This document shows positions 1-9,059 of a DNA stretch of 64,000 nt, in pieces. Within the stretch, counting starts at the first letter, position 1. Each line of letters begins with the position of its first letter. This DNA is from Embleya scabrispora DSM 41855 (GTDB lineage Bacteria > Actinomycetota > Actinomycetes > Streptomycetales > Streptomycetaceae), in the NCBI RefSeq assembly GCF_000372745.1, contig NZ_KB889664.1, positions 366,802 through 430,801 of the forward strand, given 5' to 3'. Position numbers and translations under genes: made by a program. The notes below the pieces were generated by a model. That model was not told where the DNA came from and did no database searches. It saw nothing but the letters and a program-made list of their open reading frames with translations.

Positions 1-117
1 TTCGCGGTCAAAATCCTGTGGTGGGTGGCAGTCGTGGTTCTGGTGCTCTGGATCCTCGGCTTCTTCTTCCGGTCGGCAGGCGCCGGCGGAGGCCGCGGCC
101 GCTGGTACCGCTGGTAG
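1..117 (+). CDS. Small hydrophobic membrane protein (C-terminal part)
   Basis: The frame is open from the window edge and ends at TAG 117, so the start is missing. The visible 38 residues are one hydrophobic helix rich in Trp, Val and Leu (WWVAVVVLVLWILGFFF), followed by a Gly/Arg tail ending RWYRW. This is the typical build of the very short 'hydrophobic protein' or DUF5670-like membrane peptides common in actinomycetes. Nothing indicates a molecular function. A hairpin 30 bp downstream probably ends the transcript. Confidence 0.6.
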   Translation, partial: FAVKILWWVAVVVLVLWILGFFFRSAGAGGGRGRWYRW

Positions 118-146
118 CGCCACCCGGCCCCCGCCGCGAGCAGCCC

Positions 147-176
147 TGACCCGCCGGGTGCCAGGCAGGCGGGTCA
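147..176. terminator. Hairpin between convergent genes
   Basis: A perfect 9-bp stem (TGACCCGCC / GGCGGGTCA) with a 12-nt loop lies between the small membrane gene and the convergent hemerythrin gene. There is no T-run, as is usual for actinomycete terminators. It could serve both strands. Confidence 0.5.
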
Positions 177-196
177 CGCGCGTGGCAGCGGACGGT

Positions 197-763
197 TCAG
201 TGTCCGCCGCGGCCGGAGAGCAGGTCGCGGGCCCGGTCGACCAGTCCGGCGCCCGGGGCGAGGATCCTGTTGGCGGGTGGCGTGTCGGGTGCGGAGGGGT
301 GCGGGCGGGTCGGCGCCGTCTCCTTCGCGGCGCGGACCTTGTCGCCCAACGCGTTCAGCTCTTCGGTCGTGCAGGCGGCGGCCAGGAGGGGGAACATGCG
401 GCCCTCCTCGTCACGGACGTGTTCGCCCACGGCGAGCCGAAGGCGCGCGACCAGGTCGTCGAAGCGCGGATCGTCCGCGTCGCGGCCTTCGAGGTCCTTG
501 AGGAGTTCCTCCACTGCGGCGTGATCGGCGATCTCCTTGTCGGCGATCGTGTCGCCGTCCTCGATGTGCTCGCGCACCGCCGGGTACAGGTGCATCTCCT
601 CCGCGACGGAGTGACGGACCAACTCCATGGTCAACTCGTCGGCCGCGACGCGCCGCCGCGCGTCTCCGACCGGCAGGATTTCGATCCGCGCGAACAGCGC
701 GTCGACCTCGCGATGGTCGACGGTGAGTTCCTCGATGACGTTGCCGCCGTGTCCCAGTCCCAT
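197..763 (-). CDS. Hemerythrin HHE-domain protein
   Basis: The protein has 188 residues and is a four-helix-bundle hemerythrin-like protein expected to hold a non-haem di-iron centre for O2, NO or iron sensing. Candidate ligands are spaced as in the family: H17 in DHREVDALF, H51 with the EEMHLYP motif at 55-61, H81 in IADHAAVEELL, and H115 in HVRDEEGRMFP. I chose ATG 763 because the family alignment begins there and a weak AGAGG lies upstream; the frame stays open for 25 more codons. It converges on the gene at the window start. A housekeeping stress role is plausible but inferred. Confidence 0.85.
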   Translation of the reverse strand: MGLGHGGNVIEELTVDHREVDALFARIEILPVGDARRRVAADELTMELVRHSVAEEMHLYPAVREHIEDGDTIADKEIADHAAVEELLKDLEGRDADDPRFDDLVARLRLAVGEHVRDEEGRMFPLLAAACTTEELNALGDKVRAAKETAPTRPHPSAPDTPPANRILAPGAGLVDRARDLLSGRGGH

Positions 764-902
764 GTAACCCGCCTCTTCTCGGTACGGCGAGCACCTGGAC
801 CCGCGCCCATCTCCGCTACCCGGCGAATCGGGCCGCACACATGATCACTCCGAGCGCGGGGACATGGCGACAGCGTCCGCGACCGGGGCGCGGGCCGGCG
901 GG

Positions 903-2084
903 TCACGGGCGCAGCAGGACCTTGACGGTGCCGTCCTGCTTCTTCTGGAACCGTTCGTACGCCTGCGGCGCCTCGGCGAGCGGGATGCGATGGGTGGCGA
1001 AGTCCTCGGTGCCCAGCGGGTCGTCGTCCTCCAGGAGCGGCAGGATGTCGTCCACCCACCGATGTACGTTCGCCTGACCCATGCGCAGTTGGATCTGCTT
1101 GTCGAACATGGTCAACATCGGGAGCGGGTCGGCCATCCCGCCGTACACCCCGGAGAGTGAGACGGTGCCGCCGCGGCGGACCAGGTCGATCGCGGTGTAC
1201 AGGGCACTGAGTCGATCGACGCCGGCCTTGCGCATCATCTTCTCGGCGACCACGTCGGGCAGCAGGCTCGCGATCTGCTGGGCCAGTTTGCCCACCGGCG
1301 CGCCGTGCGCCTCCATGCCGACCGCGTCGATCACCGCGTCCGGCCCGCGGCCGTCGGTGAGCGCGCGGATCGTGTCGGCGATGTCGTGATGAGCGGTGAG
1401 GTCGAACACCTCGACACCGCGCTGCCGAGCCCGGGCGAGCCGCTCGGGCACCAGGTCGACGCCGAACACGCGCTCGGCACCCCGGTGCAGCGCGATGCGA
1501 CACGCCATGTCGCCGATGGGGCCCAGCCCGAGCACGGCGACGGTGCCGCCGGGCGGGACGGCGGCGTACTCGACCGCCTGCCATGCGGTCGGCAGCACGT
1601 CCGAGAGGTAGACGTAGCGATCGTCCGGGGGCCCCTCGGCCACCTTGATCGGGAGCTTGTTGCCGAACGGCACCCGCAGGTATTCGGCCTGTCCGCCCGG
1701 GACCTGACCGTAGAGCTTGGTGTAACCGAAGAGCGCGCCGCCCATGCCCTGTTCGCGCACCCGGGAGGTCTCGCACTGCGAGTGCAGTCCCCGCGTACAG
1801 GTGTGACACACCCCGCACGAGACGTTGAACGGGATCACCACGCGATCACCCGGCCGTACGTGGGTGACCTCGGCGCCGACCTCCTCGACGATGCCCATCG
1901 GCTCGTGACCCAGGATGTCGCCCTCGCTCAGGAACGGGCCGAGGACCTCGTACAGGTGCAGATCCGAGCCGCAGATCCCGGACGAGGTGACCTTGATGAT
2001 CACATCGTCCGGGTCCTTCAGCGCCGGGTCCGGCACGTTGTCCACGCGTACGTCGCGCCTGCCGTGCCAGGTGAGTGCCTTCAT
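903..2084 (-). CDS. Zinc-dependent alcohol dehydrogenase (MDR family)
   Basis: The 393-aa protein is a medium-chain dehydrogenase/reductase. The catalytic zinc site is visible as C38 in GICGSD and H60-E61 in GHEPMG. The structural zinc lobe has four cysteines at 90, 93, 96 and 104. A Rossmann nucleotide-binding turn, GLGPIGD, lies near residue 185. Overall it resembles the formaldehyde or threonine dehydrogenase-like branch (COG1063) common in Streptomyces. Start ATG 2084 is preceded by GAGGAG about 10 bases upstream, which rules out the longer open frame. The substrate cannot be told from sequence. Confidence 0.9.
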   Translation of the reverse strand: MKALTWHGRRDVRVDNVPDPALKDPDDVIIKVTSSGICGSDLHLYEVLGPFLSEGDILGHEPMGIVEEVGAEVTHVRPGDRVVIPFNVSCGVCHTCTRGLHSQCETSRVREQGMGGALFGYTKLYGQVPGGQAEYLRVPFGNKLPIKVAEGPPDDRYVYLSDVLPTAWQAVEYAAVPPGGTVAVLGLGPIGDMACRIALHRGAERVFGVDLVPERLARARQRGVEVFDLTAHHDIADTIRALTDGRGPDAVIDAVGMEAHGAPVGKLAQQIASLLPDVVAEKMMRKAGVDRLSALYTAIDLVRRGGTVSLSGVYGGMADPLPMLTMFDKQIQLRMGQANVHRWVDDILPLLEDDDPLGTEDFATHRIPLAEAPQAYERFQKKQDGTVKVLLRP

Positions 2085-2258
2085 CACGATCATCTCCTCG
2101 GACGGGTGTTCGGTGGGTCGGCGACCCTCGGGGGATCCGCCGTACACGGGAGGCGGCGACCGGCGGCCGGGAACATCCCGTACCGAACCGGCTGACCGGT
2201 CGGCGCCCGATCAAACACCGGGGCGAGGGGCGCACTGGGCCGAGTGGGGGATCGGCCC

Positions 2259-3285
2259 TCACGCCGTGAGCAGTCGCACGGCCGTGTGGTTCCACGTATG
2301 CGGCAGGGGCCGGCTCGGATCCGGGAGCACGGGGTCGGCGAGGTCGAGGTCCGTCGTTCGGCGCAGCACGGTGTCCAGCAGCGCGGTCACCGTGAACAAC
2401 ACCAGGTTGCGTCCCGGGCAGGCGGCCGGTCCGGCGCTGAAGGGCACGATGCCTCGGGCCGGTTCCGCGCGCCCGTCGGGCCACGCGTCCGGGGTGGAGC
2501 GATCGGCGAAGTCCAGCGTCTGGGCGTCGCGGTGGAAGAAGGAGCTGATCACGGCCACGGCGGCGCCCTCGGGAGCCAGTGGGTCGTCGCGCGTGCTGTC
2601 GCGCAGGATCGCCGGTGCGGTCGGCCACAGGCGCAGGGACTCCTGGACGCAGGCGCGCAGGTGGTCCGCCTCGGCGATCCCGCGCGGGTCTTCGGCGTCC
2701 CGGTAGACCTGTTCGTCGCGGGCCCGGTCGGCGAGTCCGGGGTGCGCGGCGAGCAGGGTCAGCGTGTTGAACGCGGCGATCGCCGCCGCGTCGAACGCGG
2801 CCGCCTGACGGTAGGCGAGGTGCCCGCCGAGCAGCCCGCCCGCCCCGACTGCCGCAAGCCCGGCCGGCGCCGACATCCGACCGCGCAGCGGCCGGTTGCC
2901 GAGCCGGGCCGTCAAGGAGGCCGAGTACAGGCCGACCGCCACCGTGTTGCACGCGGCATGCACGAGTCCCACCCGCTGCTGTTGCTCGTGCGTCCGGGAC
3001 CCATCCACCAGCCCCGCGGCCGCGGCGGCGCCGATGCCCACCGCGATCAACACCGTGGACGCGGGCCCGGTACGCGGTACGCGGTACGAGGTCGAGCATC
3101 GAGGCGGAGAACCGGGCGCCGATGGGCACCTGCACCAGCATCGGGTGCACCGCGTGTCCCAAGGGCACGCCGTGCAACGTGTCCCGGACCTTTCCTTGCG
3201 GCAGCCGACCCACCAGCGCTCGCTCCAGGCGGCTACCGTAGTCGTGATCCTCAGGGGACCCACTTCCCGACAACCGCCTCGACAT
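2259..3285 (-). pseudogene. Chimeric, frameshifted DUF2231 / cytochrome P450 gene
   Basis: The N-terminal part reads LPQGKVRDTLHGVPLGHAVH and then MLDLVPR, typical of DUF2231 membrane proteins. The frame then shifts at a 7-bp tandem repeat. After the shift the DUF2231 part continues (VGIGAAAAAGLVDG, GGLLGGHLAYRQAA) and runs without a stop into the C-terminal half of a cytochrome P450. That half starts at the I-helix (AFDAAAIAAFNTL), has the K-helix ESLR and the haem loop FSAGPAACPG, and ends at 2259. The P450 N-terminal half is absent. I infer a deletion that joined two neighbouring genes plus a later 7-bp duplication. The start near 3285 (MSRRLSG) is uncertain and has no clear ribosome site. 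Confidence 0.75.
3069..3089. repeat. 7-bp tandem repeat causing a frameshift
   Basis: Unit GGTACGC occurs twice and is followed by a near copy, GGTACGA. Removing one 7-bp unit restores a continuous frame across the DUF2231 domain (LDLVPR joined to TGPASTV). It is either slipped-strand duplication or a contingency-type switch. Confidence 0.75.
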
Positions 3286-3569
3286 GCCCGGCCGGGCCGG
3301 GGACTCACCGGAGGGCGACGGGCCCGCGACCCGGGTCGGCTGGACCGTCCGCGACGCCCGCCTGAGCCGGCACGCGGGTGGAGGCCGCCGCGGATCGCAT
3401 CGACGACGTCCTGGGCCCGATCGACGTCCGGGTCCGAGCGGCGGCAGGCGGCAGAAGAGCCGCTGTGATTTGCCCCGCGCCTGCGGGGGCATGCGCTTCC
3501 GCAGTGGTCTCGGGGACGAAACCGTACGAAGCCCGCATGCCGCGGTTGCCGCCGGAGAAGGGAAACGCC

Positions 3570-4574
3570 GTGACCGACACCACGCATGCCGGTACCCGAG
3601 GACGCCTTCGGTCGCGTTCGAGGGCGGACGTGAAAGGTCGGGTCGCACTCGTCACGGGCGGCTCGCGCGGTCTGGGTCTGCTGATCGCACGAGAGCTGGC
3701 CGGGTTGGGGGCACGCGTGACGATCTGCGCCCGGGACGAGGAGGAACTTGCCCGCGCCGCGGCGCTCATCCGCCGCGACACCGGCCGCCCGGTGTCCTGG
3801 GAGCAGTGCGATCTGGGCGACGCGCAAGCCATCGACGCGCTGGTCGCGGAGGTGACGAAGCGGCACGGGCCGGTGGAGATTCTGGTCAACAATGCCGGGA
3901 TCATCACGGTGGGCCCCGTCGAATCGCTGGACGTCGACGCGTTCCGCCGGGCGATCGAGACCATGTTCATGGCGCCGATGCGCCTGACCCTCGGGGTGCT
4001 GCCGGGCATGCGCGAACTCGGTGACGGCAGGGTGATCAACGTGACCTCGATCGGCGGCCGGATCCCCGCACCGCACCTGCTGCCCTACGACTGCGCGAAG
4101 TTCGCCGCGACCGGATTCTCCGAGGGACTGCGGGCCGAACTCGCCGGTTCGGGCGTGAGCGTGACCACGGCCGTGCCCGGGCTCATGCGCACCGGCTCGC
4201 ACCGGGCCGCGCGCTTCACCGGGCGGCGTTCGCGCGAGTACGCCTGGTTCGCGGCCGCCGCGTCGCTGCCCCTGGTGTCCATGGACGCCGAGCGAGCAGC
4301 CCGCCTGATCGTGCGTGCCGGGATCCGGCGCAGGCCGGAACTCGTGCTGACGGCGGTGGCCAAGGTGGCCGTCCGGGCCCACGGACTGGCCCCGGCGACC
4401 ACCACCCGGGCACTCTCCCTCGCCGCCCGGTTGTTGCCCTCGGCCGGTTCCCCGGCGAAATCCGGAGAAGCGTCGGGTGCGAGCGAGCACGCGAAGGGCA
4501 CCCCCTGGACGGACCGCGTCGCGGTTCCGGGTGAACGCGCGGCTCGCCGCTGGAACGAACCCGGTGCTTCCTGA
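3570..4574 (+). CDS. Short-chain dehydrogenase/reductase
   Basis: The 334-aa SDR enzyme has the cofactor motif TGGSRGLG at residues 29-36, NNAG at 107-110, and the catalytic set S160, Y173 and K177 (YDCAK). The classical SDR core ends near residue 250. The remainder is an extended C-terminal segment (AGIRRRPELVLTAVAKVAV) seen in oxidoreductases that act on hydrophobic substrates. I chose GTG 3570 because GGAGAAGGG lies 7 bases upstream; the frame is open from 3378 without a better site. It is a single gene, divergent from the broken DUF2231/P450 gene. The substrate is unknown. Confidence 0.88.
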   Translation: MTDTTHAGTRGRLRSRSRADVKGRVALVTGGSRGLGLLIARELAGLGARVTICARDEEELARAAALIRRDTGRPVSWEQCDLGDAQAIDALVAEVTKRHGPVEILVNNAGIITVGPVESLDVDAFRRAIETMFMAPMRLTLGVLPGMRELGDGRVINVTSIGGRIPAPHLLPYDCAKFAATGFSEGLRAELAGSGVSVTTAVPGLMRTGSHRAARFTGRRSREYAWFAAAASLPLVSMDAERAARLIVRAGIRRRPELVLTAVAKVAVRAHGLAPATTTRALSLAARLLPSAGSPAKSGEASGASEHAKGTPWTDRVAVPGERAARRWNEPGAS

Positions 4575-4749
4575 ACGCACTCCGCAACGTCGGCGTGGCG
4601 AACCGTCCCCGCCGTATTGCCGTCCCCGGCTCCGCCGACCGGATGCGTTCCTCGGACGGTTCGCCAACTCCCGTGCTTGAGAAGGCATATCGCGGGCAGC
4701 GGGCACAACGACCGCCTCCGAGAGCCGCGTTGCGGCCGGAAAGGAAGTC

Positions 4750-4985
4750 ATGGACCGGCGCTGTTCAGCCGCATGTGGGAGCGAGGACCCGGATCTGTTC
4801 TTCCCGGTGGGTGCCTCCGGCCCGTCGATCCCTCGGATAGAACGAGCGAAGACCGTCTGCCGACGCTGTCCGGTCAAGAGGGAATGCCTCGATTGGGCGA
4901 TGGAGACCGGACAGGACGGTGTCTGGGAGGCATGAGCGAACACGAACGTCGCGTGCGCAGGCCCCGCCACGCCGCCCGTCGGTGA
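4750..4985 (+). pseudogene. WhiB-like iron-sulphur regulator, frameshifted at its last motif
   Basis: The frame from ATG 4750 (AAGGAAG upstream) encodes a WhiB-family protein with the four cluster cysteines C9, C37, C40 and C46, but it ends after residue 61 as GVWEA. WhiB proteins continue G[VI]WGG followed by a basic tail. Exactly that continuation, GGMSEHERRVRRPRHAARR, lies in the next frame and stops at 4985. Adding one G to the GGG at 4925-4927 gives a normal 78-aa Wbl protein. As written, the protein lacks the second glycine of the turn and the DNA-binding basic tail. It is either a real inactivation or a one-base sequencing error. Confidence 0.8.
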
Positions 4986-5072
4986 CGGGCCTCGGCGCGC
5001 CACGGCCCTTTGTCGGACCTTCCGCTCCACGGCGGATCGGGCCGGCTGTTCGTCGAGCCCGGAGGGCGCGCT

Positions 5073-5549
5073 CTACTCGTGGGCGCACAGTCGGATCATT
5101 CGTCCGTTGTTCGACACGACCACGCACGTATGTCCCAGAGCGGTGTTCTCGTCGCGGACGAACAGGGTGATCTCCTCGCCCACGTCCAGGCTCAGGGCCT
5201 GGGGGATCACCGCGTTCCAGGTGTGCGGGAACGCATCACCGTCCACCGGCCAGTCGTGGACGTCCACTGTCACCTCGACCTCGTCGTGGTCCGGCATGAC
5301 CACGGTGGCCCTCGCGCCGATGATGTCCATGGGTCCAGTGTGTGCCGGGCCCTTTCCGGTGGCGAGCGGAGCGATCCGTGCCGTGCCGGGCCGAGGGGCC
5401 ACCCGCGTGTCGATCGGCGCCGCTCCGGCGAGAGTCGATCCCGTCGGCGGGAATGTCGGGACGGTGATGCCCGTTGTGAAGGTCGTCGGTGAGGGTGTGC
5501 CCCCGGGCCCAACCATTGCCTCCGTGGAATACCGCTCGGCTGGAGCCAC
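5073..5549 (-). CDS. Hypothetical protein
   Basis: The 158-aa frame is of unknown family. The N-terminal half is Thr/Pro/Gly-rich and low in complexity. The C-terminal 85 residues, from an internal Met at 5330, look like a compact beta-rich domain (ATVVMPDHDEVEVTVDVHDW, then GEEITLFVRDEN and CVVVSNNGRMIRLCAHE). The true start may be 5330, since neither start has a strong ribosome site. It stands alone between the whiB-like gene and the DUF4262 gene. Confidence 0.5.
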   Translation of the reverse strand: MAPAERYSTEAMVGPGGTPSPTTFTTGITVPTFPPTGSTLAGAAPIDTRVAPRPGTARIAPLATGKGPAHTGPMDIIGARATVVMPDHDEVEVTVDVHDWPVDGDAFPHTWNAVIPQALSLDVGEEITLFVRDENTALGHTCVVVSNNGRMIRLCAHE

Positions 5550-5791
5550 GGTGTGCCTTCCGCCGTGAGGCGGCCACCCTCGCCGGCCTTCGACGGCGCC
5601 GATCCCGACCGGGGCGGCGCCGTCCCCGTCTCTTGGCGGGCAGTGGCTAGGGCGGGGCGTCGGGGATCTCGTCGACCGGGGGAGGCGCGCCGGCGGGACT
5701 CTGCGACGCGCTGCGTCTGCGTTTCCAAGCCATTCAAACCCCGATCACCGGCCGGCGGCCGGGGCGGCGTGTCCGGACTCCACGGCCACAG

Positions 5792-6340
5792 TCAGAGTTC
5801 GGTGGTCCAGACCCCAACGGGATGATCATCCGGCGGCAGCCACAGTCGAGGCTGCGACTCTTGATGCCTCTGCTCGACCTGTTCTTCCCAGTGGAAGCGG
5901 CCTCCCGCATCCGGCCACGCAACTTGCAGAACGGTGAAGGGAGGCCGCCGGTAGAAGCCGATGGCTCGCCCGAAGAAGGTGCGGTACCAACGCGGGTCGA
6001 CGTCCCTGAGTACAACGTCGTAGCCGTCGACCACGCCTTGATGCTCCCGGCCGTCATCCAGGACGGCACCCGAACAGGCCCTGGCACCCAGGGTGTTGAG
6101 CATCGTGTGCATGTCGTGGACATCGAGCCCGAACATGGTGAGTTCAGGGACACCGTGGCTGTGGGACAGGCCGATCGTGTACGAGAACCCCGGGCCGATC
6201 TCGTCCTCGGGAACCATCACGACGTGCCAGCCGTGCTGCCGCACATTCTCGATGATCGTCAGGTCGACCCGGTCTGCCCGGTCTCGGTCACCGTAGTCGT
6301 GGCAGAGGACGCAGCGGCACCGGAACGGATCATCAGTCAT
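5792..6340 (-). CDS. DUF4262 domain protein
   Basis: The 182-aa protein shows the DUF4262 signature HGWHVVMVPEDEIGPGFSY followed by TIGLSHSHGVPELTMFGL. The N-terminus has a short Cys cluster (CRCVLC) that could bind metal. Function of the family is unknown. The gene starts 9 bp after the stop of the small Cys-rich ORF at 6350-6526, so the two are probably co-transcribed. Confidence 0.85.
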   Translation of the reverse strand: MTDDPFRCRCVLCHDYGDRDRADRVDLTIIENVRQHGWHVVMVPEDEIGPGFSYTIGLSHSHGVPELTMFGLDVHDMHTMLNTLGARACSGAVLDDGREHQGVVDGYDVVLRDVDPRWYRTFFGRAIGFYRRPPFTVLQVAWPDAGGRFHWEEQVEQRHQESQPRLWLPPDDHPVGVWTTEL

Positions 6341-6349
6341 GAGCGGAGG

Positions 6350-6526
6350 CTACGAGCGGAGTGTTCGAATCAAGCAGCCGGGGCTCGTGACCGCCCTTGC
6401 CGTCGAACGGCATCGTAACGCTCCGCGACGACTCCGGTAGGCCGCCTCATGGTGGGCCGGGCAGCAGTACCGGGCACGCGACCGCGTCGGCGGCCCGGCG
6501 CACCAATCGCACGCGGCGACGTCCAT
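6350..6526 (-). CDS. Small Cys-rich protein, candidate zinc-binding
   Basis: This 58-aa frame starts at ATG 6526 directly after a strong ribosome site (GGAGGTGTGAGGC). It contains CDWC at 6-9, CC at 21-22 and PAHH at 23-26, spaced like a small zinc ribbon, then an Arg-rich tail with two more Cys. It ends 9 bp before the DUF4262 start on the same strand. It resembles the short CxxC-type proteins often placed before other genes in Streptomyces, but I recognise no family. Support comes from the ribosome site, cysteine spacing and operon position. Confidence 0.5.
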   Translation of the reverse strand: MDVAACDWCAGPPTRSRARYCCPAHHEAAYRSRRGALRCRSTARAVTSPGCLIRTLRS

Positions 6527-6666
6527 GCCTCACACCTCCCAACATTCCACCGACTACGCGTGACGGGACACCACCGGTCGCGCGACTGGCGGCGGTTCCG
6601 CTCACGTGCGGGCTGGGGCGGGAGGGGGCAGCCTGTGTGGGCCGAGGCCGCCCCCTCGTTGCGCTG

Positions 6667-7782
6667 TCAGTGCAGGCCGCTGTAGGCGGCCATCACGATC
6701 TCCATGCCGCGGTTGTCCTCCTGCCGGTCCCGGTCGATCATCTGGTTCATGACGTAGGCCACCGTCATGCGTGAACCGGGATCGCTCACGACCAGCGAGC
6801 CGCCCCAGCCGCCCCAGCCGAAGGTGTTGCCGAACTTACCGAAGCCCACCGTCCAGGACATCGGCGTCCCCAGAACACGGTCGTTGCCGCGGAACACTTC
6901 CTGCCACGCGGGCTCGCAACCCTGGGGGGACAGCAGTCGCATGCCGCCGACCGAACCCTGGTTCGCCAGTACCGACTGCACAAGGGCGACAGAGCGAGCG
7001 TTGCCGAAACCGTTCACCGCAGGGATCTGCGCACGGCGCCAGGCCGTGGAGTTGGTGTCCTTGACCCGGATCGCGGCACCGGTGTTCTCCCGGCGTGTGC
7101 CATCCGGTCCCGGCGGTGCGCCGGCGGCGTACTCGTCGGTCAGTGACGGCGGCGGGATGAGCGGTGCGACGCGGTGGTCATGCTCGGTGGCGAGCCCGAT
7201 GTGGAAGTCCGCGCCCAGCGGTCCGGCCACCTCTTCGGCGAAGAACTCACCAAGACTGCGGCCGGTGACGCGGCGGACGATCTCACCCACGAGGAAGCCG
7301 AAGGTGAGCGCGTGGTAGCCGGCGGCCGTTCCCGGCTCCCATTCGGGCGCCTGCGCGGTCAGCCCTGCCGTCACGCTCTCCCAGTCGTACAGCTCCTCGA
7401 CCACCGTCAGCCCGGACAGGTCCGGCAGCCCCGCGGTGTGCGACAGCACGTGCCGCACCAGGACGTTCTCCTTACCGGCCGCGGCGAACTCGGGCCAGTA
7501 GGCGGCGACCGGCGCAGACAGGTCGAGTTCGCCTCGGTCGGCCAGAATCAGCGCGCACAGGGCGGTCATGTTCTTGGTCGTCGAGTTCACGCCGGTGAGG
7601 GTGTCGCGCTCCCAGCCGACGGAGCGGTCCGCATCGGCGTACCCGCCCCAGATATCGACCACCTGCTCGCCGCCGATGTAGACGGCCGCCGATGCACCCA
7701 CGTCGTCATTGCCGAGCAAAGCTGCAAGGGCCGCACGGACTGCGTCGAACCCCGGCCGGCAAAATCCTTTGACATCCGTCAT
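6667..7782 (-). CDS. Serine hydrolase, beta-lactamase class C / EstA type
   Basis: The 371-aa protein belongs to the beta-lactamase-like serine hydrolases (Pfam Beta-lactamase). The nucleophile motif S67-T-T-K70 is clear, and Y156 in GYHALTFG fits the second catalytic motif. Further family landmarks are HVLSHTAGLP near 111-120 and FGWGGWGGS near the C-terminus. No signal peptide is visible, so it is probably a cytoplasmic esterase or amidase rather than an exported lactamase. Start ATG 7782 matches the family N-terminus but has a weak ribosome site. It is divergent from the AraC gene. Confidence 0.87.
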   Translation of the reverse strand: MTDVKGFCRPGFDAVRAALAALLGNDDVGASAAVYIGGEQVVDIWGGYADADRSVGWERDTLTGVNSTTKNMTALCALILADRGELDLSAPVAAYWPEFAAAGKENVLVRHVLSHTAGLPDLSGLTVVEELYDWESVTAGLTAQAPEWEPGTAAGYHALTFGFLVGEIVRRVTGRSLGEFFAEEVAGPLGADFHIGLATEHDHRVAPLIPPPSLTDEYAAGAPPGPDGTRRENTGAAIRVKDTNSTAWRRAQIPAVNGFGNARSVALVQSVLANQGSVGGMRLLSPQGCEPAWQEVFRGNDRVLGTPMSWTVGFGKFGNTFGWGGWGGSLVVSDPGSRMTVAYVMNQMIDRDRQEDNRGMEIVMAAYSGLH

Positions 7783-8097
7783 GGGCGTAAGTCTCAGGTG
7801 ACGCCAGGGCTTCCTGCCCAACAATTCCCGCACTGGTTTTGTCGGGCGGGGCGCGATCAAATCTTTTCTACTCGGGCAAGGCGGCCCGACGGCCCCATCA
7901 GACCGCTCCTGTCTCCCCTGCGGTCGGCCGATGGCCCGGCGGCGCCCGAGACCGCAGCGCCGATGACCGCCAGGGCACCGCGCGTGGCGAGCGACTCCGA
8001 CTCCGACTCCGACTCGGGCGCGGGTGTCGGCGGCTGCGGCTGGTTGGCAGGGTGGGCGTTCCTACGGTGGAGACCCGCGAAGGAAGGACGGATACGC

Positions 8098-8979
8098 GTG
8101 CTGGAGCGGCTGAATCAGGCGCTGGACCACTTGGAGGCGCGTCTCGATCGGGAGGTCGACATGGCCGAGGTAGCCCGGATCGCCGCGGTGTCGGAGTACC
8201 ACCTCCGGCGGCTGTTCTCCGCGCTCGCCGGGGTGCCGCTCCCGGTCTACGTGCGGCGCCGGCGGATGACACTTGCCGGGGCCGAGGTGCTGGCCGGGGA
8301 GCTGACGCTGCTCGATGTGGCGGTGCGATACGGGTACGGCTCGGGCGAGGCGTTCGCCCGGGCATTCCGGTCGGTGCACGGCATCGGGCCGGGCGAGGCC
8401 CGGCGTACGGGTGCGGTGCTCACGGCACAGCCGCGCATGTCCTTCCGTCTCGTCGTCGAAGGGAGTGCGGCCATGCGGTATCGGATCGTGGAGAAGGAGT
8501 CGTTTCGGGTCGTCGGCAGGAGGGCCCGGGTCCCGCTCGTGCGCGAGGGGGTCAACGCGTCCGCCGCGGCACACCTGGAAAGCCTGGACGAGCAGGCGAT
8601 CGTACGGATGAAAGAGTCTGCCGGCCAGGAGCCGGCGGGGATCCTGTCGGCGGTGGTGTACCTGACCGACAGCCGGGAAGATGGCGCCGAGGCGGACTAC
8701 TGGATCGGCGTGGTGACCGGTCCGGAGGCGGCCGCGGAGGAGTTCGACGTCCTCGACGTGCCGGCCGGGACCTGGGCGGTCTTCGACAACCACGGGCCCT
8801 ATCCGAGCGCCCTCCAGCAGCTGTGGCGAGACGTGTTCACGCAGTGGTTCCCCTCGAACCCGTACACGAGCCGGACAGGTCCGGAGCTCCTGCGGACGCA
8901 GCCGGTGGAGATCGGCGCGGTGACCGACTCTCAGCTGTGGATTCCGGTCGAGCGGGGCAGCAGGGGCGCGGGGGCGTGA
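8098..8979 (+). CDS. AraC-family regulator with GyrI-like effector domain
   Basis: The 293-aa protein has an N-terminal AraC double helix-turn-helix (residues 1-100; YHLRRLFSALAG and VAVRYGYGSGEAFARAFR). It is followed by a GyrI-like/AraC_E_bind small-molecule domain from about 135 to 290 (MRYRIVEKESFRVVG to DSQLWIPV). This Rob/SoxS-like order is typical of regulators of drug or stress responses. Start GTG 8098 follows GGAAGGA. The upstream sequence carries a (GACTCC) repeat at 7993-8015 that I take as non-coding. The divergent serine hydrolase is a possible target. Confidence 0.9.
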   Translation: MLERLNQALDHLEARLDREVDMAEVARIAAVSEYHLRRLFSALAGVPLPVYVRRRRMTLAGAEVLAGELTLLDVAVRYGYGSGEAFARAFRSVHGIGPGEARRTGAVLTAQPRMSFRLVVEGSAAMRYRIVEKESFRVVGRRARVPLVREGVNASAAAHLESLDEQAIVRMKESAGQEPAGILSAVVYLTDSREDGAEADYWIGVVTGPEAAAEEFDVLDVPAGTWAVFDNHGPYPSALQQLWRDVFTQWFPSNPYTSRTGPELLRTQPVEIGAVTDSQLWIPVERGSRGAGA

Positions 8980-9059
8980 ACACCGGTACCTGTCCCCGGC
9001 CCCGGCCCCTCCGCCATCGGCGCGAAGGGGCCGGGGCGCCGCGGTCCATTCGCCCGGTT

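Noticed and set aside
7993..8015. GACTCC repeat reading as a Ser-Asp stretch
   Set aside because: It lies before the AraC start and its ribosome site, so it is probably not translated; low-complexity GC repeats are common here.
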